DNA from: Phoronis australis
Taxonomy: Eukaryota > Phoronida > Phoronidae
DNA length: 64,000 bases
NCBI GenBank assembly: GCA_002633005.1
Contig: NMRA01000218.1
Span: forward strand, 533,909-597,908
Reading direction: 5' to 3'
A program made the position numbers and the translations under genes. Below, in pieces: positions 27,001 to 42,000 of the stretch. How positions within the stretch are numbered: position 1 is the first letter of the stretch; each line of letters opens with the position of its first letter. The notes beneath the pieces were generated by a model, which saw nothing but the letters and a program-made list of their open reading frames with translations, made no database searches and was not told where the DNA came from.

Positions 27001-30000
27001 TGGTTCCAGTGCCCTCATTTGAATTTCACGCATCAAAAAATGCACACTGTTTGCCCTTGCTACTGGTCTTTACACCTGACATCATTTGGACTCTGATTTA
27101 TATTTGCTAGAGCTGAGTGTTGCCAGACAGATGATGGACATTAAACTACAGTTTGAGTGTGGCTGTTGTGACATGCAATATACATGTAGTCAAAGGTGGG
27201 TTGAGGTTCTCAGTCTTCTCCACAATCGAATTTCCAAACCCCTTGCAATCTTTCATCCCATCTGATCTTGTTTGTGTAGCTGAGGGAAGATACATTTTTC
27301 GTATCAGAAGAATGTCTTTTGAATCTTTTTATTTCGAAGACAGATTACCGTACATGTTTTTTTTTCAGTTCTGCTGGGTCAGTAATGATGGTTGAGGGAC
27401 GTTATGAATCGGAGTGCACAGCATGTCCCAATGGGGTTTCAGGCTGATGTATAACCTCTATGATTTTGAAACTTATGTTTTATTGGCCGCTAACTCCTAC
27501 TAACCCAATTCTCAAATTTGTTTCATTGGTGGTAATGTTTTTATATAATATGCTCCCAGCTTTTATGCTCTCAAGGAATTAGTCTGTGGTATGACAATGG
27601 TAAAACTTGTTCTGACAATGGTAAAATGTGAAGCCTGTATTTATGAACTTCTGTGACTGTTGATTGTATTTAATGGCTTGGAGTCGATTTATTGAAAAAG
27701 CCATTCGATCCAATGTTATGATACCTTTCAGTGGTTGTAATAGTATCCGAACAATGGCAAACAATACTGGCAAAATACATAGGTTCTGGCTGGTTATTCA
27801 GGGCTATTGAAGGCCAATGTATTGATTCTAACTGTTCCCCTGTATGTCGCAGCCTAATGTTGGTCAGAAATAGGCGTCCCTCGGTGCGCGTCTAGATCGA
27901 CTCTCCAATTTTATGTTTGCGTTTGGGCTTTGTTGTGGTAAAGGTGAGCAGTGTTTGGTATTATTGCTCTAATGTTTGATGAAGTCTTTGGAGAGTTTTG
28001 GGTCACAGTGACATTTTGTCTGCTATCAGTGTCAAGTTCTGGTTTCAGTCGGATTTTACTGTAAGTGCTAGTGTTTACCAGCTAGAGTTTACCTTGCCTA
28101 GGTGTGCTTGTGTGAGTGTGTGTGTGGTGGTGTTAAGGAGACCAAGCCTTAGCTATTGATTATGAGCTTGTTGTCGGCAAGGCCTCAAGCTGACAAGCTT
28201 ATGTATCGGAGTACATGCAAAGATCATTAAGGCTCACGGCAAAATCTCATCAAAAATAATAGCCAAATTCTCCCTTTTGTATTACTGAAGATCTTCCAAC
28301 AGTGTCATATGATAGCTGTGGTACACAACTTGAGCGTGAAGAATAATTATATTGGTGCTATATATCTTTCATGAAAAAATCAGGTAATGAAATTTCACTT
28401 GTCAGCCATTTTGCATCCTAACTGTTGATATTTTAACTGCTTAAGATCAAATATATGTGGAATTTACAGTAAATTAACTCCCATTAGTGGGACACGGACA
28501 AAGTTCTGGGCGGGTCCCAAATGATCTAGTTCGTGCACTTAGCGGTTCACAAAAGTCACATTTTTCCTGACTAAAATTTTTGCTTGGATCTCCCACTTAC
28601 AGGAGTCCGCTCATTTGGTTATTATGGTGTTCCCTGAATGTGAACTTGCAGGAGCTATCTGAAGACAAGAGTCAATGTATGAGGATGAGAAAAGTTTTTA
28701 GTGTTCTACATGTACAATGCAGCTCTGTGGATGAACTTCTGATATGACACGTGGTTTGAAATGTCAGCAAGGAACTTGTAACTTGTTAAGGCTTTGCAAG
28801 TGAACCCAAGGGTCTTTCCAATAAATGCCTGCTTCTAGATACGTCACATTGATTCTTTGTCATCCAAGCACCCCCATGTTCTTCTTTGTCCATTTAGAAG
28901 TCAAAAAAGATTACAGTAGTCTTATTACTCGTTTATTTATTAGCATCATCTGGTGAATATACCGTAGGCCATGTCAAGTTGCTGGACCTGAGATAGGTGA
29001 AAAAGTCGGCTAAGATTTAAATCAAACGGAACTATGTTTTTGCATCAAAATAATTTTTGATTTTTGATCATGGTACAAAGTATACCCAAACCACACATCG
29101 TTGAATTCTCTATAAATTAATTGCGAAACATTTAATCGGGATCCCAGAAAAAATCTGACTTGTATCTAGATCAAATATCATGATTTCTTTCGATGTGTAA
29201 CATACTAAAAATTGATTTAATTTCAATTTTAGCCGCTTTATTCACCAAACTTGGGCTCAAGATACAGCTGGCTACTCAAGACATTTCCTGCTTTCAATGC
29301 TGAGGTTCTGATTGTTCGTTTTGCATCAACAAACTGGTTGACTATTGTTATGGGAACATGTAACAAAGTCAATGCTTCGCTGTTAAATCCACCTCTAACT
29401 CCCGAATAAACCCATGCTGTCAACTTGTATTTAAGATTGAAGTTAAGTGTTCCCATTCACCGAGACTTTGGTATCACAGAAATTTTGAAGTTTTGGAGCC
29501 AGTAGAAAAGGCCTTTTAGAAATATTCCTACATTGGATAGGTTTTTAATGCTGTGGTTATAGGCGTATTAAATAATCAATAAATCATTAGTTTTTGCTTC
29601 TGTCAAAATCCAAATTTGGGTTTAGGCCTCACACTGTTATAAAGCCGGTCTCATTATTATTTACTAAAATTAAAAAAGATTTATATGTTTGAGAAGAACT
29701 GACAGGTCATTATGGTTTCAGTCCTCGCCCATTAAGTGCAGGGTGTCATGGTGGGTAATCGATTCAGTTGCCATTTGAAGCGGTGTGGCCATCAATAGAA
29801 GTTTAGGAGCTTTATTTTTTCCACTTTCAATCCAGTCGAAGGATTTTGAGAAGGCGATGACATTGGTTTGAAAGAGCAAATACGCCTGTGAAGTAGTTTG
29901 TGTTTTTGGCACCAGAGCCCGGGCATGCTGTATGGCGGCTTCATGTCAGGCCAACTGTGAACCATGTTTTGATTTGTATTTGGTTCTAATGGAGCTGTAT

Positions 30001-33000
30001 TGAACTGGACAGGTTTGATAAATTTGAGGTCTTAGTCGAGCCCAAAAGTGTCATGCTTCTTGAATTGAGATATCGTACTTTGTACTGAGACATACCGTAA
30101 TGAGTATGGTATATTGAAAACACCGGAGCAGCAACAACCTGTTGCTAAGTCTCCCTCCCTCACTTGAATACAGTAGGAAATGTCTGGGAATATTCTGGCT
30201 GACTGAAGGTTTACAGTTAGCAATGTGTTGCCAGTCATAACAGTATACATTCACTCTAATAAGATTATGCATTGGTCCCCTCTAACCATCTGACCAGTGG
30301 CTATTATGTCCACACTGCCGTGTGTACTTGTCTGGTCTGGGCTGAATAGAAACTGTTCCCAGGTAAACACAGGGCTGTTCATTCTCTGTGTTTGTCCACT
30401 AGGTACATGTGATCTATTGGCTGCAGGTGTTACCCGCCCCTGATTTTTGAGTTCCCCAGTTTCAAGGTACCTGAACTACACTGTTAACGGACTCATAAAC
30501 ACGGTCACGAACGCATGAGCACGACTCACGGACCTGCAAACACCGTCCACTGAGTTTAAGCACCTTGATCATATTAACCTGAATGAGTACAATATGTCTA
30601 TTTCTTATGTTGTGACAGAAATGAAAAATTAGAATTCTTTGATGTTAGATTTACAGTTGAGTTTTGGTTTTCTATTTCTAACTTGATTGCTTCTTGTGCA
30701 TGGTTAGATGTGATATCCTGACTCATTACCTGGAGGCATGGCACTGCTAATCTCATGGGTAAATGAATCTCAGCCTGTGTATTGTTCCGATAACAGGAAT
30801 TCATTCATTGCCAGGTAGCCAGAGAGAAATTGGCTTAGGACTCACAAAAAGGTTACACTGCAACTCTCTTGTGTACCTGGGTTATTGATTACAAAATAAC
30901 AGCAACTCAATATTGATCAAGTTCCCAGCCTCGTGGGGTTATCTTATTTTGTGACTGTTCTTGGTATAGTACACCAACTTAATTTCATAAAAACCTACGA
31001 AAGAAACCTGAAGTACATTCATAGGTTACTGGAGCCAAATGGCTTTAATTTTGACAGATGATGAAACTATTATTGAATTTTGAAATTTCTGGTTACATCA
31101 GTAGTGAAAATGCCATTTTATAAGGATTCCATGGTTTTGTTACTTAGTTTAAAGGAAACATGTTGAGTGATTGACTACTACCGGTAGTTCAATTAGTTGG
31201 TCTAGTCGACTCCATATACCGTAAACGTTCGGGTTAACACCCTAGGCGTTTAAATTGGTAAACCCAAAAAATCGTGGGTGGTCGGTAAACCTGACATGGG
31301 CGCTTAAACGTGAAATTTCAAGAAATCCAGGGTGGGCGGTTAACCGAACATGGACGCTTATTACGACAGACAACAGATCTGGGTGGTTAATCTTACCTCG
31401 TGATCTAAGTCCCCACACGACAGACGTACTCGGGAACGTGTAGCACTTTTCAAAGCGCTTTATCGTCACGTCTCCAAATGACGGTAAAAACTTCATAACA
31501 GCGGATGATCCCAACAAAGGTTCTGTTGCCCTCAGATTAGTCATTCACAATTAAATTTAAAAAATTGCTAAGTAATAGACCCGTGCCATCCTGTGGTCTT
31601 GTTAGTTTGTTAGAACTGTAGTGCGCAGACGACAAGTGACCACGCAGCGCTCCACTTGGATTGCAAGCGGTGACACTGCAAAAGAGTACGCGCGTGCAAG
31701 CTTCATGTGTTGCAGAGGTCACAGCTGACATCAAGGTTACAGTCCCGTGCTAGCTTTCAAGTTAGAGTCAGATGCAGTTTTAAAATTAGTTGTAAGAAAA
31801 ACTAATTCAAGTGTTTTTGTGTTTGAGATATTTGAAGTCGACACTCTTGACTCAATAACATTTTCACTTCCCGTTGCGCGAAACATGCTTGGGCAAGAAG
31901 TAAGACAAGAATCTCGATAGATGCGGTGATGGGGGTGGGGGACATTGTAGTGATTGCGGCCTGCTTAGGGGTACCAAAAAGCCTGAATCTGATGCTTTGG
32001 ATAATAAATAAAACGGAATTCTTGCAGTGGTGTATTGTTGAATACAATAATTGAATAAGATCGAATTAAATAGCCTAGTCTGTGTTATGTTTAAAGTAAA
32101 GCTGTTACAGAAGATCTCCTAGTCTACCATAACTGTGTTCAGAAAGTTGCAAGATGGTATCGGTACTCTTTAGATAAGAACTGACCAGCAGTTTGTTGTT
32201 TCAGGATTCGAATGCTCTTGATAATTTATCTGCTTCCAACATTTTTACTAGATGCTTGCAATTATAGCTTCATAGGGTACTGGCATGTACAAGATTCAAA
32301 ATGACCTCCACTGTCAAAAATGAAATATCCTCTTTGTACTATATTTGGATGTTAAACGTAAACTATAAAAAGAGACTTCTATAATAATGATGAAAAAACA
32401 GTATATGTGAAACGGAAACAAAATGGTTGTAAATTTCTACAAAATGTATAATTAAGATGAAGAAGGCAATAGCTGTGAGAAGCGCTTTTGGTTTATAATG
32501 TAAATGTAAGTTTTGGACTCATGAGACTTGTCATTGCATATTTCAGGATCAGGGAAGTCTGTGAAGTCCTCCCGTGCACCTAGGTCACGTCACAACTCTC
32601 GGGGATCCACGGTAACAGAAGCAAACCAGTCACATCAGAGCTCCCGGAGAACTAGCCTTACCGATGTGGATTTAGATACCCCGCGCACTGACATCACAGA
32701 GCAAAGCTACATACAGGATATAACCACCATGAGTGATTCGTCAATCAAACGGTCAAACATGTATGCTGACCTGGTTCGGCAACAGTTACATAACGGTGAT
32801 AGAGACAATGATGCGAGCTCGCTGAAGTCTGATCGCAGTGGTTATTCGCAACGCAGCGAACGTAGTCTCATCTCTGACAAGTACCAGGGGGAAGGAGATA
32901 AACTATACAATGGCCAGGAACTGAGGGGGCACAACAGTAAACAGAGTAGCCGCGCTCCGAGTGGAGCGGCCAGTCTCAACGGAGAGGGGCGGGGAAGTGG

Positions 33001-36000
33001 TCCACACACACCCCAGGGGAGCCAGCAGGGAAGTCGAGCGCCTAGTGTCCATGAGAATGGGAGCCGACAGGGTAGTGTGCGTGGAGAGGAACTATCTATA
33101 GCTGGTAGTCTTCATAGTAACGGCCAGATGAGCAACCATGGCAGTCGGGCTTCCAGTGTTGTGGATCAGCCGCATAGTACTCAAGGGAGTCGCCCTGCCA
33201 GTGGGTATGATAGGGTTAGTAACCAAGGGAGCCGTGCTCCTAGTGTTCAGGATGAAAGGGTCAGTAACCAGGGGAGTCGTGCTCCCAGCATTCGTGATGA
33301 GAGAGTTAGCAACCAAGGGAGTCGGGCACCGAGTGTTCATGATGAACGGATTAGTAACCAGGGAAGTCGGGCTCCGAGCATTCGTGATGACAGAGTTAGC
33401 AACCAAGGGAGTCGGGCTCCCAGTGTTCATGATGAAAGGATTAGTAACCAGGGGAGTCGTGCTCCGAGCATTCATGATGACAGAGTTAGCAACCAAGGGA
33501 GTAGGGCTCCGAGTGTTCATGATGAACGGATTAGTAACCAGGGAAGCCGTGCTCCGAGCATTCGTGATGACGCAGTTAGCAACCAAGGGAGTCGGGCACG
33601 GAGTGTTCATGATGAAAGGGTTAGTAACCAGGGAAGTCGGGCTCCGAGCATTCGTGATGACACAGTTAGTAACCAAGGAAGTCGGGCACCAAGCGTGTAT
33701 GATGATAGAGTGAGCAACCAAGGGAGTCGTGTTCCGAGCATTCGTGATGACAGAGTTAGTAACCAAGGGAGTCGGGCTCCTAGTGTGTATGATGACATGG
33801 GTAGTCAACAAGGAAGTAGAGCTCCCAGCGTACATGAAAGTAACCAAGGTCACCATGGAAGCCGTGGACAGACTCCAAACAGTTTTCATAGTAGTAGGGT
33901 TGGAAGTGTTCACGAGGGGAGTATGCGTGCTACTGTTAACGGAGACTCGTATGGCCAGCGGGGCAGTGGTGTAGATGGATTTTACGAGGACAGCCGAGCT
34001 GAGAGTGTTAACGGAAGCATCACCGGTGCCCAGTCCAGTCGAGCTGGCAGCGTTCGTAATGAAGAGACACAGAGTAGACCAGGCAGTCATCCTGAAGGTG
34101 GCACTAACAATCGCCCGCCTAGTGCAGGCAGTGGTCGTCCTCCCAGTAATATCCCTGTACGAACCAATAACGACACACGCTCACCCATTGGACCACCCCA
34201 ATATTCCAGTCGACCGGGCAGTATCGCTAGTAGTGAACGGGAATTGAATCAATTCTTTGAAGCTGACAACCGCTACAACATGCACCGTCAAAGTCCGCAT
34301 ACGTTCACAGACCAGCTACCTGATGATCTGAGACACTCAGGCACAACGAGTCTGCCTGTACTGTCCTCACAAAGGTCTCAGACTCAAGAAAAGCGTAGCT
34401 ACACCCCAGACACGTACACTCGCTCGTTGGGCCCTCATCAACCCAAGGTTCAGAGTCCTTTGGTGACCTCGCGAACTTTGCCCCTGCCGAGGTCAGGCTC
34501 TCAAACGGCAACACCAGTAGCAATGAATGGGGATGAGGTAAATGATTGTCAAGCGCATTTGAAACTTATCTTTAAACTTGTACAACACTGGTGGTAGTTG
34601 TATGCACAAAGTGTCAAGTTCTTGTACAATTGTCATAGTAATATAAAAATTCTGTCAAAATACCAGTTGCAAACGTATCAGTTTGCTGCTCAGTCCTAAG
34701 GAGATTTTGGCATGTGGTGCATATTAAAAAACCAATAGTCAACTTGTTTTGTGAATGTTGGGGAGTCCTGTGGAATATTGGCTAAAGACTCCTCAAGTTT
34801 GTTTTGGAAGTTTTGTCTTGAAATACGAGTTTTCCCATACTGATAAATGTTTGGCACAATAGTAGGAAAGTTATCCAGTTAAGCAAACACAAGGCTGACT
34901 TTTGTACCAATTTACTTTGAAATTGGTACCCATATTTTGGAAGGATCAATAAAATTACCATTAAAGGCTGTTCTCTGTAAAATGTCATCTTAACACTGAC
35001 TGCATGGAGTCAGTCAAATGCAAATGATGGTCTTACCTAGATTGTAGTTCGCTTAGCCTGTTACTACTTGGTCCCATTCCAATTTTTGAGATTGTACTTA
35101 GAACTACCTTGGTGTTACTGGTCCCCAAATATAGTATCAATAGGAAAATTTTGATTTCAAATCATATTCATAGTGTGCAGCCTAAACGCGCGTGTTGCGG
35201 TATTTGTGAGCGGTGCGTTGAGGATAAGCAGCTTCTAGTGACGAAGGAGATGTAGTTCATAAGAATACTGTGTATTTACTAATCATTTTTCCCGTAATGT
35301 AACAGTCATCTTTGCACTGTCAGATGCTTCCATTTTGCTGATATATGCTATGGTTGTGAGTGTACGTGCATATAGTGAGGTCTTGGGTTACGCAAGCAAT
35401 ATCATACTCACAAGAGACTAGCCCACTAACCTCAGATCTGGTTTTGCCTTAACTGAAGTTGGTGGATTATGCTGTTGTTGTTATTGTAGTTGTACAAACC
35501 CTTGGGGATCACCTGTTTTCTCTCACCTCATTGATTGGGCAGTAAATTACTTCGGATCAGCCAGTAATCAATGGATTAGGCCAACATTTAGAGTCATCCA
35601 CTTAGCAGAACAATGTCCACGTAGAACATAATGGAGTGATTGTTTTGCCAATAATCATTTGTAAGTGTCTTGTATTAGAAGCTGTGGTTGTGTCCTGGTG
35701 TGGAGGTTTACGTTCCTTTCTTTTTCCCTGGTATGTGATTGTACTTCAAGCTTCAGTAGTTATTTACTTTGAAGGTTTCGAATCCTGTTTCTGGAAACTG
35801 TACTGGGTTCACATGAAGGCATTGCACTTCTTAATTGCTTCTTTTCCAGGAACCGGAGTCTAATCTTTTTACTTGTGATAAAACTTTTTTTCGTGAATGC
35901 GGGATGAGTGTCCATTATTCTGCTGTTCTCAATTATATTATGGTTTATGCAAATGAGATTCTTATCAAGTTCGTGCTTGATGACCCCTAGATACATGCTA

Positions 36001-39000
36001 AAAGCTCATAGTAGGACTCGAAATTTCGAGTTCAAACTTGAAGTTTCAGCCTTAATGCTGGAATCGTGAAGTGTTAGCTAGGATTGGACATTCATACTCA
36101 TAAGCCATAGAATTACAAACACTACCTTGTGTGAAATAAAACGAAAAATGCCAAAAATAACCTTTAGTAAAAAGATGATACACCAGTGACCTGTGCCCAG
36201 GTTGTTATTTAGAGACATATCATTCACCAGATAGTCACCAGATGGCACTCATTACAGTTTACATGTTTTACTACTTGATGAGAGATACCAACTTTACCAT
36301 GAACCTTAACTTGCAGAGGTGTTGCTGTTGTTTTTGTGGTTGTAGCTGATGTATGACTTGCATTGTAGGATGACAGTGCTGTGGCCACTTTGAAGAAGCT
36401 GTTGGCCAACAGGGACGTGGAGGCGCGTAGTTTACACCAGGAGATTGATATACTCAAGCAGCAACTGCGTACTTTGAATGAGAGCAGTAACCTGAAGTTT
36501 GCCAACAAACCTGACGTGAGTTTCTGTCTCTATAAATTGTGCTGATTGGGATGTAATGAGTTTTGGGTGCTAGTCTATTGCAGGGGTTCCTGTGGATTGA
36601 GAACCAGTTTGATGCACTTAATTTGGTGGAGGAAACTGGTTCTGAAAATCTGGGATCTCAGTAAGAGTGTGGGTCAATTTCTGTAAGGTCGGCGCACTTG
36701 ATACGATTATTTTTGCAGGGCCGTGTGATTTTCTGGTGCGTCAAGTTGCCGTGTGTGGTGAACCAGCGCACATGATATATTTTTTTGTGACCGAGGTGCC
36801 TAGCGGTAGCTTCTTGTCCTGTTGTGAAATTAAACAACTAGTCAGTTAGGAACTAGCATGCGGAATAGCGCGTACTTTTCGTGTCTAGCTCAAGTGTCAA
36901 TTGGTGCCACGCTTGAGCATTCAATTTTCGGTCATATCTAAAGTCCTGTTTGTCTATTTTGGCCCTTGCATCTAGCGTACATGGTACAAGGCACAATATG
37001 ATGTTTTTCGATCAGGCATGTTTGATATTCTCCGAAAATATAGGCAACATTGTTGTCGTTGAAAATCTATTGCATGTGCAGGGCTTTTAGATGTTAATGC
37101 CTCGTTGTTAATAAACTGTGTTTATGAATTCTTTCTCAAGTTCTCCTTTCTCTCAAATTTCACTATTTTCTGATATTTCTCGATGTTTCGAATTTGAGAC
37201 CATTCTGGTTGCGATCAAGCCTAAAAGTTGACAGCCTGAGTGGACTCTTGTCATTGTTTTAAATAGAGTGCGGTGCTGTATGCAATGTTGTTTCAGAGTG
37301 TCGTGGTCATGTCAGAACCAAAATGCTATCTCCCATTTACCAAGCATCAAAATGGCAATAACTATTCAGTTAACTGACTTGAACAAGACATAAGTCAATA
37401 ACCTAATGACCAAAATACAATGGGCCAGCTGACATAGCATGCACGAACAAGAGAATGGTTATGAATCAATGAACACAGGCTTTTGAATGCTGTTCATGGC
37501 TCACCTTATTGTATGAAAGAATGGTTTTGTCATGTATGCTGTTGTTTTAACCTTCACATCAGTAATAGTCACTTACAAGGGACCTCCCCCCTCGCAATTT
37601 GAGAACCAGTTTTGTCCACTGAATAACAGGCATCAAACTGGTTCTCAAAATCCTTGAGACCTGTACGTGGTGTATTGCCAATATGTCAGCCTTGTTTGCG
37701 CTAAAGGTTCATTTGGTGTTAGAAAATCAGCTATTTGAAGCAGATTATTTGAAATAGAAATCAGATGACTGAAATTCCAGGAGTGGCAGCAAAATACTAA
37801 TATTGGGTGTAGTATTAATAACCAAATTAAATTCCTAATAGTCCTGATAGAACACTGAATGGCCTAGTTGTGTTTTGCCTCTTTTTACCTCCTTGAAATG
37901 ATGAATCAATAGTATTGAAACTTCTACTCACATTGACTTAATAGTAAAATAAACAGCAAGACTGGAATGCCAGCCAAGTGAATGCATGTAGTTTACCAGT
38001 TCACCAACAGGTGAAAATGCCAGTACAGACTGAGTATAAAAGGTTCAGTAAAACATGGAACATCTTGACTGATTATTAAGTACTTCAAAACACTCCCCAG
38101 TATCATTTCTGGAGATAAATTTTTTAATGTGATTGTAATAGGGATGTGTGCGAGTTGTTATTTGAGGTTCAATGCGAGACTGTGATATGTTTGACACCAA
38201 ATCCTATGATTTCAACATATCGACTTTTGGCCCTGTTTGAGGTAATTGGCCGTTACTTCAGGTGGACCGTATGTACAATGATGTTCTGAAGGAGAAAGAG
38301 AATTTGGAAACGGAAGTTTGGAAGTTGAAGCAAGAGATTGACCAGCTGAGGACTGGCGGGACAGACAATGGTAACCATGGTGATGCACTCAACAACTTCA
38401 GCAGAAACAGTCCCAATGTTCTGCAACGAAAAATAGGTAGGTCTAAGCGTTCAGATAACACTGAAGTCTGGATTAATTAAAAAAAAAAAATGTGACCAAA
38501 ATTTCTTTTGCGACTGACAAATGCATTTCATTGCATCATTATAGGCACTGCTGTTCAAACTTTAGGGTAGCGTTTCCTTTTTATTGTAGAAATCTCATTA
38601 ACCAAGTTTAATCATATTTTGTCATATTTTGGTGACATGTTAGTCTCACGAAAAGATTTGCTGCCTGACTTATACAAAACAGCATGTCTTTAGATAATTG
38701 TCTAGAGGCTTGGTTTAGATTACAAATTTTTAGTTGAAGTTGGTTATCAGTGATTGTGAAGTCTACTTTGTAACTTTCAGAGGATCTCGAGAGCCAAATT
38801 CAAGATCTACAGGAGGCCAATGAAACTGCTGTAGCGGAGATTTCAAATCTGGAAAAAGTGAATAGGGAGCAGCAAGAGGAATTAGAAAGTTTGAAGACAG
38901 CCAACAACTTAAACCTGGAGGACCTGCAGAACGAGAATCAGCGACTACGAGACCAGGTGAGCTGTTGTCGAGTGGTGGTTCGGTTTAAACTTGAAGTTGG

Positions 39001-42000
39001 CCGGGAATCAAATTTTATTGCTTTTAAGATCATGACTCTAATTTGCAGTTGCAGCTGCAGTATTATATGCAATTCGTTTTGGTTCGCTCAGACATTTTGT
39101 TGTGGCTATGTTTCAACATGGTAAGGTATGGTCAAGTTTACATTTCTTTTCTAATAGAGAAGAAAAATCCAAATTAATTAAATTATTTGATTTCTAACCT
39201 CATTGTGCAAACAACTCTTGCAAAAGATGTTCATAGGATTTTTCCTCTTTGCATGACCACTGATATGTCTGTCCTCTGATTGACTAAAATGCAATGTGGT
39301 GACTTCCATTACAAGGTGCCCGTCCTTCATTTAAGCCAACCAGACAGCAGATATCACTGTTTGTGAACGAACTGACCAATTACAGGCTACGGAAACCTCT
39401 GGCCATGTTAACAAAGCAAGCAGATGATAGTGAAATAAGAGGAAACGAGCGTCTGTGATTGTGTAGTAAAACAAATTTTGACCGATCTCATGGGAACGTC
39501 TGGCTGTATGCACAATAACCTGATAGTGCCTTAAGAAGCGGTCTATACTTGCATTATTTGTGATAAATAGCCACGTTATCACACGTCCATTAATCCCATT
39601 TCCTGTTGTCGCCCGAGCAGATTGATCAGATGAACGAGCAGCATACCAACATACTTCTGAACGAGGACAGTAGCGACGACGTGATGCAGCTGCGCAGTGA
39701 CATCCAACAGATGCGCATTGACCTGAGAGCGCTACGCGAGAAGAATCACCACTTGAAGGAGGAGAATATCAGACTTAGAGAGGACAACCACGATCTGAGG
39801 CGAGGCACGTGGAAGCCAGGCAGTGGGAGATTGAACGACACTCAGAACTCAGGTAAGATGGTTTAGTGAAAGGTTCAAGATCTTGGCAGTTGTTGTAATG
39901 ATTTTTTTTTCACGTTTTCGTTATTTCCAGTTTTGTTTTAGCATTGAGTAAAAATGAATTGTTCGATCATCACGCATCTGAGAGTCCTATTTAAAGTTGC
40001 ATTTTACCCTGTTTAGCTAGATAAAAAACAAAAATTTGGATCTTTTATTCTTCTGAAATTGGTGTTATAATATTCCTTACCGTGATTAGATTCTGCTTCC
40101 GTTACGAACAAGAACATGGAAACCATCAACGAGTCACGTGTGGTTGGAGTTTATTGGGTTGGTCAACCCTTAAATTGTGAATTCAACTGTGGCGCATAAG
40201 ATTTGAGTCGGAAAACAGAAATAGAATCTCATCACTACAAGGAATATCATGGGGCCCATTTTATGAGAGTAATTTGAGTTTATGTTGTCAGAGCCGGAAA
40301 GCTTACTTTTTTGGTCGTTTACCAGGCGATAGAATGGAAACAATGGACAGGACAGAACAGTTTCGTAAGGAGAGGAACGCGGCCCTGGATGAAGTGCGCA
40401 CGCTACGCGACCAACTGTATGAACTCAAGAAGGAGAAGACAAATACATCACCACCAATGTACTCTGATCACGTGACTTCGTACCTGGAGCAGCAAGACTC
40501 GTATCTCAGACCTGACGACCGAGTGGCTGGGAAATACAGAACTCCGAGCAAATGGGACGGTGAGGGAGATAATTTACTGTACATGAGAAAAGCTGTTTTG
40601 TGCTTTAAGTAGATTTTGGTAACTTTGGTTGCTACTCCTGTTGTCTGTTTTCTTTTTATTTCCCAGCTCTGTTTTGATTTAATCCATTTTATTTTACTTG
40701 TGTCGATTTACGTTTTTGGCATAATTTGAGCTTCAGTTACGTGTGTACGCGTCATGCTTTTTGTGTCTTCGCGATTAATAACAAGTGGTTTGATTCTGTT
40801 CTGTTCTGTTCTGTTGTTTGCTGCTTGTTTGAAGCTGACCCTGACCTGCCTTGCCCTCCCGCAGGTCCACAAATTTATCCAGAGCACAACATCAGTCCAA
40901 CAGGCTCTGATAAAAGTGACTCCACTGCCCTGCTGATGACTGGCTTCGGCCAGGCTCCAGTCATCGGCGAAAACTTTGGGATTGACTTACCCGATGTGAT
41001 CGAGGAAGAGCCGTCTCCCAGAGGAAGTTCAAAAGGTTAGAGGTCAAAAAGTCACTTGCACTCTTTGTCAATTTGGAGCCCTGAAATTTAGTTCCTCAAC
41101 AAAAAGTGTTCATGGTTGTTTAGATAAGTCGATGACTAAATCCTGGTTTTGTGTGCATGATATATTTTGTTTTCTATTTGTTTTCATGTTTATTTCTATG
41201 TGCATGCTGGTGTTGAAGTGAAATAGTGTTGTAAACATCGTTTTTGAAGTTTGTTGATATCCCATTGTAACCCTTTGTGCAGGAGAACAGAACACGACTA
41301 TTGCCAAACATGCCTCACAAGCCAACTTATAAATTGAACTGTTGAGCTCTATAACATAGACCACATTATTTTTCTACTGTATTTTTCACTCGTTGATACA
41401 TTAATATTTTGCAATTTTTCGTCACAGGAGATGTTGCCATTTTGATCGCAATAATTGAAAAGTGCCTTCCACATGAAGACACAATCACATTTATACAAAG
41501 GGTCCTAGGTAATAACATGTCTAACAAAACCAAAACAGTTGCAGTAGCTGCTGGTTGGTGATTGTATTTAGTAGCGCCACATGTTGACTTAGATTAGAAC
41601 TACAGTTGATGCTGTTGTGTGATGTCACCAACTGAATGCTACTGTCATGTGTTCTTTTGGCTGCAAACACTGATGATAGTTAAGTAGGTGCACATCTAAA
41701 TAACATTTAAAAATTGCCTTTGCTCTGACTTATCTAATAGTTGTGACTTGTATAGAGTCATACATTCACGAATGTTCGCTGAATTTCGCTCACAAAGCAT
41801 ACTGCTAGACACTCTTGGGTCAACCCTCACGCTCATCACCTCGTTTGGCATGTGTCCACTAATGTTCTGTTTTCCTGTTGACACGTCTCTCTGTCCTGTT
41901 CATGTACGTGTGCGTGTTCCCCGACAGGTCACCATAAGTACGGTTTGTATGATGATGACGTGGTTAGCCTGTCCACCACAACCACCGAGTTACTCCAACC

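Larger units (their letters stand above)
13728..32546 (+). other. 18.8-kb second intron of the CAP-Gly gene
   Basis: The intron starts with GTAAGA and ends with a CATATTTCAG acceptor. I found no coding exon in it with good sense. It holds two hAT-like MITE copies, a Penelope-like motif, several 43-54 bp tandem duplications, a (GT)n tract and an inverted-repeat element, each listed separately. Its length leaves room for an internal promoter that could yield a form lacking the N-terminal domain. Confidence 0.6.

Noticed and set aside
33138-33713. Second + strand open frame (191 codons) in the repeat exon
   Set aside because: Frame-shifted shadow of the same repeat array. The phases of flanking exons demand the other frame.
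33218-33847. CRISPR-like regular repeat array
   Set aside because: Units are contiguous with no unique spacers, lie in a coding exon, and the genome is eukaryotic.
33092-34090. Long antisense open frame (332 codons)
   Set aside because: It mirrors the 45-bp coding minisatellite. The unit length is divisible by three, so the opposite strand stays open as well. No start context or splice support.
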